DNA of 64,000 nt from Cydia pomonella (GCF_033807575.1 NC_084720.1:18235570-18299569); one strand, 5' to 3'; counted from the stretch's first letter, positions 11,791-23,290 are shown. Numbers and translations: made by a program. Notes: a model not told the origin generated them from the sequence alone.

Positions 11791-12190
11791 TATATGGAGT
11801 TAACACGTTTTTTTTTTCACTGTATCTAAATTATAACCGGTTTCTCCATAACAACTTTAGTTCGCCGACGAATAAATACCTACAAAAATGTGTGTAGGTA
11901 GGTACTGAATAGTTATAAGTATTAATATATTTTAATAAACACAACAAAAATAGGTATCAACTATATGTAAAGAAAAAACTTTAGCAATTAATTTAATTTA
12001 TCAATTATAAATGCTGGATTTAAAACCACAAAGTTGTTTACTTCCGTCGAGGTTATGACACATGGTATAAATATTGTGAAATTGATAGAATATGTCTAAG
12101 CTAACTTTAAACTGACTTTAATATAACAAAGTAAAGAAGTGGCATTATAAACTGTATATTTTCATAGAAATGTTTCATCATCATTTTGGA
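11791..12190. other. Intergenic AT-rich, nothing recognised
   Basis: No supported feature. Confidence 0.4.
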
Positions 12191-12625
12191 CCCGGGTACG
12201 TCCTTAAACTACGTCCAAAAGAGAGGTATGGGCATTGTGAATGTCATCTCGCTTTGTGTGGTGGCGCGACGTTTCAGCCAGGTTGGACTAGCTGTGGTCA
12301 CGAAAGACTGACGTCCCAGCAAAATGTCTATGGAGGTTCTCCAAACATTCTTCACCTCTACGCATAACATGGCCAAAGTAGGATAGCAACCGATGTTGGC
12401 ATATGGTGGACAGGCGTGTTTTGATGTCCAGCTGTGAGAGGATTGACGCATTTATGCGCCGGACCGTCCGGGGTATCCTAAGCATTCGCCTCCAGCACCA
12501 CATTTCGAATGCGTCTATCCTCTGTCCCTCTGGTGAGTACTGTCCACGTGTCTGCTCCGTACATGAAAATTGCGAAAACCAAGGCCCTTACTAGGCGTAC
12601 TTTAGTCCAGTGACTACCAACACTA
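12191..12625 (-). pseudogene. RTE-like LINE RT C-terminus, degenerate
   Basis: Minus-strand frames contain the typical post-RT sequence of endonuclease-RT LINEs: MWCWRRMLRIPRTVRR, SQLDIKT and LLSYFGHVMRR, followed by a broken tail. Frameshifts split it between two frames (roughly 12,503-12,288 and below). Its distal end, 'gagatgacattcacaatgcc' on the minus strand, is identical to the distal end of the RepB copy at 19.5 kb. That suggests RepB includes this LINE's 3' end. Confidence 0.65.
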
Positions 12626-12779
12626 GTCGGGGTTTATAACAAACTGGTTCCGAACCCTAACAGTAATGCCGCAACAGGAATACAGCTGCAGTTGCCATCC
12701 AAATGCCACCTTAAGTTTCATATAGATTTATTTACATACTCAATTGTGACGCATCGAAAACCATAGAGGCACGTGAAGT

Positions 12780-13262
12780 ATTTATTTATCGCGAACGTCT
12801 GCGGTTAACGACCGCAGCCTTAGGCAATGAAGTTTAAGAAAAAACTGAAACGTATTTATTTACTAGTGGGTCTGTGAGCTGTAGACCTTGCGGACCCCTT
12901 ATAAATAAATAAATAAACATCAAACATTTATTCAGCAAATAGGCCACAGGGGCACTATTTCATGACAATTTTTACAAACAATAAATATTACAAAATACTA
13001 TTACAAATATGGAATCAATGAAATAATATATACTTTATTAGAGATGTATAGTCTCTAAATGTCAAATTACACAAAAAAAAAACCATGAAAAAAAAACAAC
13101 ACATACTAAAATTCTTTAGAGATGTGTAAGTCTCTAAGTGTCAGAGATAAAATATAATTTAAAAATCATGAAATTATCCTTAGGCTTAAAAAGGGTCTCC
13201 AAGACTTGAATTCTTATATAAATAATTAAAAGACAAGAAATAAAATCAGACAAACAGACAAT
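12780..13262. repeat. LINE-like 3' UTR remnant, family F
   Basis: The segment from about 12,915 contains 'aaacatttattcagcaaatag' and two 'agagatgt(a/g)ta(a/g)(t)gtctctaa' strings. The same blocks recur at 22,565-22,860. The position and A/T-rich border fit a LINE 3' UTR in reverse orientation. The part 12,780-12,914 is low complexity with (TTTA)n. Confidence 0.45.
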
Positions 13263-13366
13263 AACCGAATATTATAGGACCTTATTAGGACCTTATTACA
13301 CAAATTGACTAAGTCCCACAGTAAGCTCAATAAGGCTTGTGTTGAGGGTACTTAGACAACGATATA
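13263..13366 (-). repeat. SINE-A, tail half (split copy)
   Basis: Tail block 'acacaaattgactaagtccc' through 'acttagacaacgatatat'. It stops abruptly where the LINE at 13,367-14,816 begins; the head half resumes at 14,817. Confidence 0.8.
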
Positions 13367-14816
13367 TTTATTTATTTTTTATTTATTTTTTTATTTAAAC
13401 AGATTACACAGTATTACAGTGAGACACTAAGGCACTGTGGAATGCATACAATATAATTACTATCCAAAAACGTTAACGTAAAGTTGTGTTATACAATAAC
13501 AAATAAACTTAAATACTAACCGAAGACGCGCGATCATCCATCGCCTCACATAACCTCTTACATTCGTCACATAGTATCTTCCAACTACTGGCAAAAACAT
13601 CACAGGCAGGAGCTGATTTGATAAGTGCGTTTAGGTATTGTAAGGCGCGTACTAATGGTGAGTTCCTGTACGCCACAGTGCGCGCTTTAGGAACTGCCAG
13701 TAAGTCGCGCTTACGTGGCCTAAAATTCGTCTTTGATTGAAACAGAGGGGGCACTAGAAGGCGTAAAAGTTGCGAGACCAGCTGTGGACAGTCCGAATCC
13801 CCACGTATTATTCGGCACGCCGCGGTCACGAGAGCATAATTACGTCTCACTTCCAAGGAGTTAAAGCCCAGGGTGCCAAGCAGAAATTTTGTTGGGTAAA
13901 GGAAGGGATAGTACCCATAGGTTTTTTTATATAAGAATCGCAAAAACGCCTTTTGAATTTTCTCTAGAAGCAGGGCATAAGTGACCTCGTGGGGGTTCCA
14001 CACTATAGACGCTGCCTCCAGTTTGCTCCTAACTAGGGCGGTGTAAACAAGCTTAATGACAAAGGGGTTATCAAATTCACGAGAATTGCGGATTACGAAT
14101 CCCAATCTCCGATAGCAGTCGGTAGCAAGGGTTCTTATGTGGCCATGAAAATTAAGATTTGAGTCAAATGTGACACCCAGGTCTTTCATAGTGTCAACGC
14201 GTTTTATTGATTTAGTTCCAAGCCGGTAATTGACAGATAAAGGACTACGAGCACGGCTAAAGGACATCACGGAACACTTCTCAGGGTGAAAAAGCAGCTT
14301 ATTCGTGATACTCCATTCATAGATTCGGTTAATATCATCTTGGAGCGATTCAGAGTCAGACAATTGCTGCAGGCCATAAACAAGCTTTAGGTCATCAGCA
14401 TAAAGGAGACATCGGGCATATCTAGAGAGAGACGCCAAGTCATTAATCATTACGCCGAAGAGAAAAGGGCCTAGAATTGAACCCTGGCTTACTCCGGAGC
14501 GAGTGTGGTAGGAATTGGAAACGAAGCATCCGTGCTGCACATACTGCTGCCTATCGCGTAGATAACTAGCAAAAAATTTAAGCAGTTTTGGAGAGAAACC
14601 GATGATACATAACTTCCTTAGTAGTATGTCGTTATCCACGCGATCAAAGGCTTTTCTAAAATCAAAGTACAACACGTCCACCTGTATTCCTTTATCCAAA
14701 TGCTCAGAAACAGAGTCTACCAGGGTTAAAAGGTTTGTCTCTACTGATCGCCTTGGCCTAAAACCATGTTGGGAGTCACAGAGATAGGGCTGTATTTGGG
14801 AGGCTACATGCTTAAT
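13367..14816 (-). mobile_element. 5'-truncated jockey-type LINE with RT
   Basis: The coding frame is open on the minus strand from about 14,816 to the stop at 13,509, about 435 codons. No initiator survives because the element is 5'-truncated. Read in order it shows QHGFRPRRS upstream of the core, motif A DVLYFDFRKAFD, motif B SGVSQGSILGP, catalytic motif C YADD, then DLGVTFDSNLNF and a conserved thumb/tail region. The catalytic aspartates are present and no frameshift is seen, so this is the youngest-looking LINE here. The 3' end lies at 13,367-13,508 and ends in (AAATA)n-like sequence in element orientation. The endonuclease and 5' portion are missing, so it cannot be autonomous. Confidence 0.88.
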
Positions 14817-14965
14817 ATATAAATATATAAATATTTATAAATACTTAAATACATAGAAAACACCCATGACTCAGGAAAAAATATCCATGCTCATCACACG
14901 AATAAATGCCCTTACCAGGATTTGAACCGGGAACCATCGGCTTCATAGGCAGGGTCACTACCACA
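14817..14965 (-). repeat. SINE-A, head half (split copy)
   Basis: Continues exactly where the 13,263-13,366 half breaks off ('ataaatatttataaatac' onward) and ends in the tRNA-like head (B-box reverse complement 'ggatttgaacc'). It is cut short at the extreme 5' end of the head. Confidence 0.8.
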
Positions 14966-15055
14966 CAAGTGTCTCACGAATGTGTGGAATGAAGTGTCTC
15001 ACGTTAATGCCACTCAAAAGTGAAATTACATACTTTTAACATAGCATGTAGCTCT

Positions 15056-15262
15056 TTCCAGTCGCTTTTCGGTGAAGGAAAACATCGTGAAGAAACCGGA
15101 CTATTCCCAATAAGACCTAGTACCCTCTGGATTGGAAGGTCAGATGACAGTCGCTTTCGTAAAAACTAGTGGCCTCACCGATTCTGGGGATTAGTTGTCA
15201 AGCGGACCCTAGGCTCCCATGAGCCGTGGCCAAATGCCGGGACAACGCGAGGAAGAAGAAGT
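15056..15262 (+). repeat. RepD SINE, 5'-truncated
   Basis: Starts at 'cagtcgcttttcggtgaagg' and ends 'gggacaacgcgaggaagaag'. The tRNA-like head is absent. Confidence 0.75.
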
Positions 15263-15887
15263 TACTAATACCAATTATAGGTACTATTGTATGACATAGA
15301 GGTGATTGCCCTCTAACAAAATACGTAATTATACATAAAAGTGCACGTTTCGTGAGTCATTGCTTCACCGTTAAACACATTGAATTAATAATGTTCCTAG
15401 TAGTGTTTAAAACTGATACTTATCCAGGGTTTTAAGGGATGACTAACACTTAAGAGGCTGTCAATACCTAAAGCGCGCACACTGTCTATTTGTATCGGAG
15501 TAAATGAGAGCACTGTCGCATGTTACTGGGCCTGGGCAAGGGAATAATAAGAACAATATTTAAATAAATTAAAGTGGATTATTAGTGTAATATTTCACTC
15601 AACAGCGGTTTAGATAGAAATGTTTTAAAATTGTGATTTTAATTGCAGACCCATAAGTCAAAACAATAAAGACATAAAACCGTTTAATTGTGATTTTAAG
15701 ACCAATCTTTGCAATTATTTTCTATCGAGCCGATTTCGTTCAATCGTGTATCGAGTACAACCACGGTCTTTGAAATATAATTAATTTGAACATATATTTT
15801 TCTTACTTGACTAAAACAAATAGTCTTTCTTAAAAAACTGTTTAAGTAACATCAATTTCAAGGACATTAGGTGTTGACAGCCTCTTA
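15263..15887. other. Intergenic, nothing recognised
   Basis: No gene. The string 'aagaggctgtcaatacc' near 15,450 is echoed in inverse ('tgacagcctctt') near 15,876, about 430 bp apart, which could mark the ends of a decayed element. Confidence 0.4.
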
Positions 15888-16002
15888 AGGCATAGGTAGA
15901 GGAGTCAAATGAGCAGACGGATCACCTGATGATAAGCGATTACCGCCGCCTATGGACACACATCAGAGGCGTTGTAAGTGCGTTGCCGGCGTTGTAAGAA
16001 AC
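15888..16002 (-). repeat. RepC copy
   Basis: Reverse-orientation RepC: 'gagcagacggatcacctgat', 'gtaagtgcgttgccgg'. Confidence 0.75.
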
Positions 16003-16335
16003 GAAAATCGGTCCGATTCGAATTTTATGATACGTAAAGAAAAATCTGTTGATACGATATGGATTAGATATGTCAGTTTCTTCAAACAAAAACGTCACTT
16101 TTGACACTGACATAACAGTTTTTGGAAGCTAAGCAAATTTATTCATTTAGAAATTTGACATTTAAGTAACAAAAAAAAGTAAAAAATATATTTGGAAGAG
16201 ATCTCTTAGGGATAAGTTCGCCTTTGTACTACACATTTACGTTCTATCTGATGTAATCTTTTTTCTCGTACAATAAAGTGTTCACTAATAAAAAAAGATT
16301 CAAAATGTTCAGGTATTTCAGTATTTCTATCTACC

Positions 16336-16601
16336 GACGACCGGTTTGGCCTAGTGGGTATTGACCCTGCCTACGAAGCTGATGGTCCCGGGTTCAAATC
16401 CTGGTAAGGGCATTTATTCGTGTGATGAGCATGGATATTTGTTCCTGAGTCATGGGTGTTTTCTATGTATTTAAGTATTTATAAATATTTATATATTATA
16501 TATATCGTTGTCTAAGTACCCTCAACACAAGCCTTATTGAGCTTACTGTGGGACTTAGTCAATTTGTGTAATAATGTCCTATAATATTTATTTATTTATT
16601 A
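16336..16601 (+). repeat. SINE-A copy, full length
   Basis: Complete, with (TTTA)n tail. It is nearly identical to the copies at 3.9 and 44.1 kb over the head and body, so it is probably a recent insertion. Confidence 0.88.
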
Positions 16602-16890
16602 TCTACTTGCGTGATTATCGGAAAGATTTCAGCACAGGAGGAAAACGAGGAAAAATGCTTCTCGGAAAATTTAAATGACACTCAATTATGAAACGGAAAT
16701 CATGTCGTTATTTACGTACTTGTATGTACGGTCTCTGTGAGGCCATGTTATGTTAATGACACTGTTTGATGTTTTGCATAAGTATAGACTATTACTAATA
16801 AGCGTTTGTCAAATCTAACAAACCACTGACAATCGTTTCTCCCTATCCGATCCTATCCTACAAAATTTAATATATTGTTCATAGAATGTT

Positions 16891-17148
16891 ACATTTAATC
16901 GGGTTCAATATAACAACGCGTTCCGGGTATTGGTGGGGCTGCCCCGCTTCTGTAGCGCATCAGGGATGTTTTCTGAAGCGCGCGTCGATTGCTTTTATAC
17001 AACTATGCGCAAACGATGCACATCCCTGGTGCGCCGGGTGCGGGCCAGCCCCAACCCAATCCTGCGCTCGATTGCCGAGAGGTTTGACTGCCCATATTTG
17101 AGGCATTGTGATGACATGCATGTTTCTAGAAGTACCTATTATGTCTAA
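16891..17148 (+). pseudogene. LINE polyprotein C-terminus
   Basis: Open frame reading NNAFRVLVGLPRFCSASGMF and then CTSLVRRVRASPNPIL, RSIAERFDCPYLRHCDDMHV. This is the extreme C-terminal tail of a lepidopteran jockey-like LINE ORF2. It is 5'-truncated and the last seven codons run past the likely original stop. Confidence 0.65.
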
Positions 17149-17469
17149 CCATTAAGTAGGTGCTTCTAGAAACATAGCTGTCTTAGTAATTATTTAGTGA
17201 TAAGTTTGTACATATTAACATAGCTGTAAGTGCATACTAACATACTTATGAGTCTAAAGTTACTTGAAATAAATGATTAAATAAAATAAATAAAATTAAT
17301 ATAAGCACAATGTTAAAGAAACTGAAAGGAATCTTTTCTTCAAACTACTGAGAGAAACTACTACTATATGTGTTTTATTTTATTTTTATTTTACTTTATT
17401 GCAAACCATGGTACATACGAGTATGTTGTTACAAAAGATTAAAGTATAACATGGACCTGGACAGGGTAT

Positions 17470-17614
17470 CAGTGGCGGATCGTTCAAAGAACTCGATTCC
17501 CACCGGTTTGTCTAAACTTCAGCCCGTTGAGTACTTTCATGATCGGTTCATGGAGAAAAGGAAAGCGAAATTAGCTCCGGGTTCCCTACGAATGTTTGTT
17601 ACGCGCCGCCACTG
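17470..17614. mobile_element. hAT-type MITE with intact 8-bp target duplication
   Basis: The ends are CAGTGGCGG (left) and CCGCCACTG (right). The identical octamer CAGGGTAT flanks it at 17,462-17,469 and 17,615-17,622. The 145-bp element has no transposase. The short open frame crossing it is therefore not a gene. Confidence 0.85.
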
Positions 17615-17622
17615 CAGGGTAT

Positions 17623-18334
17623 AGCAAGTATATTCTTAAAAATAATTCTTAAAGCTAGTTCTTAAAACAAATGTAATGGGGTGATAACAATTCTTCCATT
17701 ATAGGTACTTATCCTCCAGGAACTCTGCAACAGAATAGTATATACTACTGTTGCTGCTGTGGCGCAGCGATCTGAAGTGGATCTTGGCCTCCACCACCAA
17801 AGATCGCCATGCTTCTCTGCAGTATTGGCCGAAACGTCAATGCAATTGGCTACCTTGATTGTTTTTTGTAAATAATGTCAAACGATCTTAATTTTCCTGA
17901 GGATCAAATGTCTTTATAGGACTCATGGCATTTAAGCAACACAAAGGTCAGAAATGAGAGTTAAAGTCTGATGCCCGCACTCGACGATTGAAACGCCTCT
18001 AACAAAATGATAAGGTGATGTGACGTCACATCATATAAGTCAGTCCTAAATGTATGGAAGATCAAGGAAATTGCCATTTTGACCCTGAAATATTGCGTAT
18101 ATGTGTATAGTTGTCGTACAATTTATTTTTCAATAAAATGTAAGGAATCGAATGGTACCATTTTCTTTTCTATTTTTGAAAATCAAGAAAAAAAATTTTT
18201 TTTTGAGACTTCGGAGCCTTGTTTTTGAATTTCTAAACTCAATATAATTTTTATAATTCCACTTTTTTATAATGGATGGCTCATTTTATATCCATTTAAC
18301 TAAATTTTGTTATAATATTCAACATGTGCCAAGT
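17623..18334. other. Intergenic; possible LINE scrap
   Basis: Around 17,740-17,850 the text 'ggatcttggcctccaccacc' resembles LINE-derived sequence, but no frame is preserved. Nothing is recognised in the remainder. Confidence 0.35.
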
Positions 18335-18452
18335 ACCCAATTGACAATTTACCATTAAAAATTGAACCGTGAACTATAACCGTCCATTCCGGTTGATAGT
18401 TCAATTTGTAATGGTTGATGTTCAATTGTAATTACCGTTCGACCAACACCGC
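18335..18452. repeat. Foldback MITE, also at 27.0 kb
   Basis: 'accattaaaaattgaaccgt' and the inverse 'gttcaatttgtaatggtt' form a hairpin around 'ccgtcc...ggttgatag'. The same sequence recurs at 27,021-27,135. Confidence 0.6.
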
Positions 18453-18494
18453 TGCTCTGTCCAGACGACGGCGCCGAGTTAGCTAAGGTCTTTT

Positions 18495-18780
18495 TGCACT
18501 TCGTTTCTCAAGCGGTACCTAGGGCAAAGTGTTGGTGTCCAAGTTAATCACCAGGAACACGAAGCTCCGGATATATAAAACGGTCATAAGGCAAATCCTT
18601 ATGTACGGATGCGAAGCTTGGACACTAACACAAAAGGAAGAGCGCGCGCTACTGGTAGCTGAGAGGAAGATCTACCGAAAAATCCCAGGACCCACGTGGA
18701 GAGGATGGAACCTGGAATCTCCGCAGGAACCAAGAGATTGAAGATTTGGTGGGAGAGAAATACCTACAATTCCCTTTTTT
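18495..18780 (+). pseudogene. RTE-like LINE RT C-terminal fragment
   Basis: Contains SKLITRNTKLRIYKTVIRQI, LMYGCEAWTLT and LLVAERKIYRKI, the post-RT signature of RTE-type LINEs, then goes out of frame. It belongs to the same family as the copies at 23.9, 26.3 and 40.0 kb. Confidence 0.7.
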
Positions 18781-18782
18781 TA

Positions 18783-19022
18783 GAGCGTTGGTAGCCGCAG
18801 GTAAGGCCTGTGACTTTCAATCTGGAGGTCGCGGAGTAAAATTTCCGATTTGTACTCAAGAGTTTTCGGAACTTAAGTATGGACGAAATATCTATAGATT
18901 TTTTTCAGTCATTTTTCGGTGAAAGAAAGCAATGTGAGGAAACCTGACTCCCTGAATCCCAACAAAACCTACGTAAAAACTAGTGCTTAAGCCAATTATT
19001 GGCTAAATGCTGGGACACAGAT
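18783..19022 (+). repeat. RepD SINE, diverged
   Basis: tRNA-like head start 'gagcgttggtagccgcaggt' with degenerate boxes, the 'tcagtcatttttcggtgaa' block, and a shortened 3' end. Confidence 0.65.
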
Positions 19023-19188
19023 AGAAATATGATAGTTTAGTTTTTACTTATGTTGATATATATTTTTCCAGCTCCAGACTCTCTGTAAGCTTCAAAAAAC
19101 TGATGAGATGTTGCATTTCATCCCCATTAATGGCAAAGTATTTGAGGCAAATTTTGAATTATTTCCTCGTGTCGGCTCGTAAAATTAA

Positions 19189-19530
19189 CTCTTTTTTTTA
19201 TACTACGTCGGTGGCAAACAAGCATACGGCCCGCCTGATGGTAAGCAGTATCCGTAGCCTATGTACGCCTGCAACTCCAGAGGAGTAACATGCGCGTTGC
19301 CGACCCTAACCCCCTCCCACCCCTCGCTGAGCTCTGGCAACCTTACTCACCGGCAGGAACACGACACTATGAGTAGGGTCTAGTGTTATTTGGCTGCGAT
19401 TTTCTGTAAGGTGGAGGTACTTCCCCAGTTGGGCTCTGCTCTAAATCTGGAATGACATCCGCTGTGCTGTGCCCTACCGCACAGAGCGAGATGACATTCA
19501 CAATGCCCATACCTTTCTAACAATATACGC
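19189..19530 (-). repeat. RepB copy, longest
   Basis: Reverse orientation, from 'tatactacgtcggtggcaaa' to 'gagatgacattcacaatgcc'. The last ~45 bp match the distal end of the LINE fragment at 12.2 kb. Confidence 0.8.
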
Positions 19531-20040
19531 ATTTAAGCTCATATAAAACGATTAATTTGAAATTAAAGTACTCTATATTCAATTGTTCCAAATTACCCCA
19601 CTCTCCCCTAATTTATAATTTTACTAGAAATCTAAACAGAAAAATTCCACCACAAACGCGTAGTAGTATAATTACTTCCTAACATCGCTGTATCATTTTC
19701 CTCCTACAATCGTTCTGAAAGTCTGGGAAACACGCCTGACTCATGTGTCGGCGTCGTAAATAAGTATACAACTTTGAACTGTAACCCATTGTAATAAGGA
19801 TAAGAATGAGTAGATATTTCTGATGTCGAATTTACATGGAATCGGTGCCCGTGACCTCTGTTCCTAGAATGTTTCGTATTGACAGATTTCTTGACAATGG
19901 TGAATTCATAAATTATATTATATTTTTTATTGAAAAACTTTTAAATAAGGAGGAAAATTGTGATTAGCGTTTTGTTTTTAATATTAAATTACTTGACGAA
20001 TACTTATTAAGGTATTACAGTAACTGTACAAATAATAAAT
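19531..20040. other. Intergenic, nothing recognised
   Basis: No supported feature. Confidence 0.4.
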
Positions 20041-20215
20041 TAATAACCAGCTTAAATCTAAAATAGGCCCTTGAGGCATTGTACCATTGTGCTGGCGGCA
20101 TTTCCTCGTTGTATCGCAATGCAGATACGTTGTGCGAGGAAGCCACCACCTCATTTTCGCAAAAAACTTGGGCACGCTGGGACCCCATGGACCTAGTTTC
20201 AACGTTTAAATTCGA
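20041..20215 (-). pseudogene. LINE tail 'VETLGPWGP' family, copy 1
   Basis: Minus strand encodes the C-terminal tail of the non-LTR polyprotein seen better at 27.7 kb: motif ETRSMGSQRAQVF (degenerate VETLGPWGPSAH), then a frameshifted RYNEEMPPAQ region in place of RGNAASILG. A dead fragment. Confidence 0.6.
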
Positions 20216-20562
20216 ATAAATTAGCGCTTAGAATTTTTTTTATAACTTTGGTAACAAAACTATTAGTCACTAACTAAAGTAGAAAGTACCTTTTGTATAC
20301 AATTTATACTTATGCATTCAATACGAGTACATTGCTTGATAAGCATTTTAAACCATTATTTATTTAATCGTATGGCAGTACGTTTTAATAACGTAATTAC
20401 TTGAGTAATAGGTATACATTCATGCCTCAGTTTTTATATTAACCCTTATCAAAACTATGTAGTGCAATAACTAGAACATGTTCTTTTATTAAAACACAGT
20501 TAAAAACTGACTGAAATTGTTAGAAAAACATTAATTACGATACTATAAACAATTCCTCAATA

Positions 20563-20685
20563 TTTATACTACATCGGTGGCAAACAAGCATACGGCCCGC
20601 CTGATGGTAAGAAGTCTCCGTAGCCTATGTACACCTGCAACTCCAGAGGAGTTACATGCGCGTTGCCGACCCTAAACCCGCCCCA
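20563..20685 (-). repeat. RepB fragment
   Basis: Runs from 'tatactacatcggtggcaaa' to 'gcgcgttgccgaccctaaac'; the distal half is missing. Confidence 0.75.
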
Positions 20686-21014
20686 ATATCAATATGGAGT
20701 TTGCGTACGAATTTCGCCCAAACTGCACGTGTCCACTCCCAGACGCACCTGCCGGGCTAGTAAGGAGACTGCCATACAAAGACTGCTATAGCATGTGTGT
20801 CACGAAAATCGGGGACACAATTGAAGACGACACAGAATAATATTTAACTGCGATAAAACTATGTAATATGACACTAGGTATGCATTTTCTGATTTTGATG
20901 ACTCATGGAGGAAATGTTGGTGAATGATATTATACTGTGGTTACGTTTCACGCCAATGTCTGTGTGTGTGATAGTCTCTGGCATTGTAGCTCTCTAAAGG
21001 ATAAAGTGATTTCG
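20686..21014. other. Intergenic, nothing recognised
   Basis: No supported feature. Confidence 0.4.
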
Positions 21015-21377
21015 ATACGTTTATTTTACGTAAAAGCGAGATAAGGGAAAGGTGTGGACTGAACGAAGATGTAGTGACAAAAATTGAGAAAGGTATGTTG
21101 AGATGGTTTGGACACGTGGAAAGAATGAGTGAAAGAAGGTTAACAAAGAGAGTGTATAAGGGAGAAGTAGAATAGGGAGCTGGAAGGGGTAGACCTCAGC
21201 GGACTTTCTCTGATCAAATCGGGGAAATCCTGAAGAAAGGCCAGGTCAAGAGCACCCTAAACCGACGAGCGTGTATGAGGAATGTCATGAAAGTGAAGGA
21301 AGCGAAAGAGGTATGTCAGGATCGTAGCAAGTGGAAATCCGTGGTCTCTGCCTACCCCTTCGGGAAATAGGCGTGAT

Positions 21378-21410
<33 letters not shown>
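21015..21410 (+). pseudogene. LINE 3' end with (TATG)n tail
   Basis: Encodes KIEKGMLRWFGHVERMSERR, the LRWFGHVxRM signature of endonuclease-RT LINE C-termini. An in-frame TAG and then RPQRTFSDQI, CMRNVMKVKEAKEVC and a QDRSKWKSVVSAYPFG tail follow. It ends in a (GTAT)n microsatellite at 21,381-21,410, as expected for a LINE that terminates in short tandem repeats. A different family from the copy at 40.0 kb. Confidence 0.75.
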
Positions 21411-21411
<1 letters not shown>

Positions 21412-21947
21412 AGCGATATCCTTGCGGGGTTCGTAGGTATGTTAAATAAAAACCGATCTAGCAGTTTGAAGAGTATCGATCAGCTCTTTTTCAAAATCAT
21501 GCCAACATTTTAAGCCAAAAATACCTTATAGCGTAGGGGGGTTTTGAATTATATTAATTTAATTGTTATTGTTTAGTTTTCATGAATATTAAATTGTAAG
21601 TTGACAGGATTAATGAACTTTCCAATGTATATATATTTTTCTTAAGACTCTTTTTCATTATCGTTTAAAGGTGTAATTTTAATTATATAAACCACACAAC
21701 TCGGCCCGAGCGTTATAACGATGAGGTAGACAATTAAAATTCAAAGCAGCGTTATGACAGTCGAGCATGTTAGGGCCGTCATAGAATGCGAGGCTAGCAT
21801 TCCTGCATGATAGCGGCACGCATGGAAATCGCAAGCATTCTGTTTGAGATAATCTTTATGAAGAAAATAAGGTCTTTAGATCGCTTGAATGAAGGTTGTA
21901 AGTATAATAACATGAGGAACTCATTATGTTGGTATTTAAATAATAAT
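21411..21947. other. Intergenic, nothing recognised
   Basis: No supported gene or repeat. Confidence 0.4.
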
Positions 21948-22203
21948 ATAAATATTATACGACATTATTACACAAATTGACTAAGTCCCACGGTAAGCTC
22001 AAGAGGCTTGTGTTGAGGGTACTTAGACAACGATATATATAATATAGAAATATTTATAAATACTTAAATACATAGAAAACACCCATGACTCGGGAACAAA
22101 CATCCATGCTCATCACACGAATAAATGCCCTTACCAGGATTTGAACCCGGGACCATCAGTTTCGTAGGCAGGGTCACTACCCACTAGGCCAAACCGGTCG
22201 TCA
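21948..22203 (-). repeat. SINE-A copy, full length
   Basis: Complete reverse-orientation copy ending in 'ccaaaccggtcgtc' (head). A few substitutions relative to the consensus. Confidence 0.87.
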
Positions 22204-22564
22204 AACGGTATTTGTTGCATGTAGATTGTGTTAGCAAGTTTTTGTTTACTTGCAGAAATTGTGAATTATCGAATTAGAAAAAGAGGTGCTTCGAGGGCGT
22301 ATGTTAGATTTTAACTATTTACTGTTATACCTCGGAATACATCTAAGTAAATAATCAGAAAAACATGAATAAAAATAATTGATAATAATAATTTGATTTG
22401 GTAAGTACGAGTATCTAAAAACATACTAATAAAAAGAATTGTATTTGTATTGCACTCTTAATCTAATTTTAGTTTTCTGGCATACACGGGGGGGAGCATC
22501 CTGGGGAAGTAAATATGTATTTAAATATAAACTTTTTCTTCCTAGATACTAAAAAATCTTGTTT

Positions 22565-22860
22565 TTCAAAAATTCAAAAATTTATTCTGCAAGTAGGCCT
22601 CAAGGGCTGTTTTACAAGTCAATACATTTACAGCAATATTATATAGGACATGAAAAATACATAGCAACATTTATAAATACAACAGCCAATATCTGGGTAA
22701 ATATAACATTACAATAATCTTAAAAAATGAATACTTACTACAATATAACAGAGATGTATAGTCTGTATAGTTAAATATACATTAAATTTGGAGATGTAAA
22801 AGGTCCCCAAAGTCAGAGTACTAATAAGAATAAGATTTGGAGGTGTAAGGTCGCTCCAAG
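22565..22860. repeat. LINE-like 3' UTR remnant, family F
   Basis: Shares 'aaatttattctgcaagtagg' and 'agagatgtatagtct' with 12,915-13,150. Probably the 3' region of a LINE in reverse orientation, without coding sequence. Confidence 0.45.
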
Positions 22861-22901
22861 TGTTAAAATGAAACTTATAGTACCTAAATAAATCGCGTCC
22901 A

Positions 22902-23093
22902 GTACCCCTAGTGTAAATAAATTCGATTTCGAAACGTGACGTACGCGTTTGCGTTTAGTCTCATTTTGTATTGGATTTAGAAAGAGCGCGCCAAGCGGGA
23001 CGTTTTGGAAACTCAAAAATCTCATACAAAATGACACTAAACGCAAACGCGTACGTCACGTTTCGCTGTCGAAAATATTTACACTAGGGGTAC
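22902..23093. repeat. 192-bp palindromic MITE (GTACCCCTAG family), copy 1
   Basis: Long inverted arms: 'gtacccctagtgtaaat' at the left against 'atttacactaggggtac' at the right, and inside them 'cgaaacgtgacgtacgcgtt' against its complement. The whole element can fold into one hairpin. A nearly identical copy is at 51,159-51,349. The TA at each border could be a Tc1/mariner-type duplication. Confidence 0.8.
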
Positions 23094-23290
23094 AGACTTA
23101 TAAACGAATGCTTCAGAATACATAACTAGTATGTATACAATAAATCAAGTATATTATATATGTACAAAAACTTTGATTGTCTCAATTTATCTGACTGATC
23201 TTACATTTTTACCTGTACTAAATTGGTACAAAAGCAGGATGATTGTGTTGAATTAATGTTAGTATTTAAGATATAAAGAACTATATTAAA

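Noticed and set aside
17370..17624. 84-codon plus-strand frame with an internal ATG at 17,451
   Set aside because: The frame crosses a hAT MITE with intact 8-bp target duplication, which explains its sequence.
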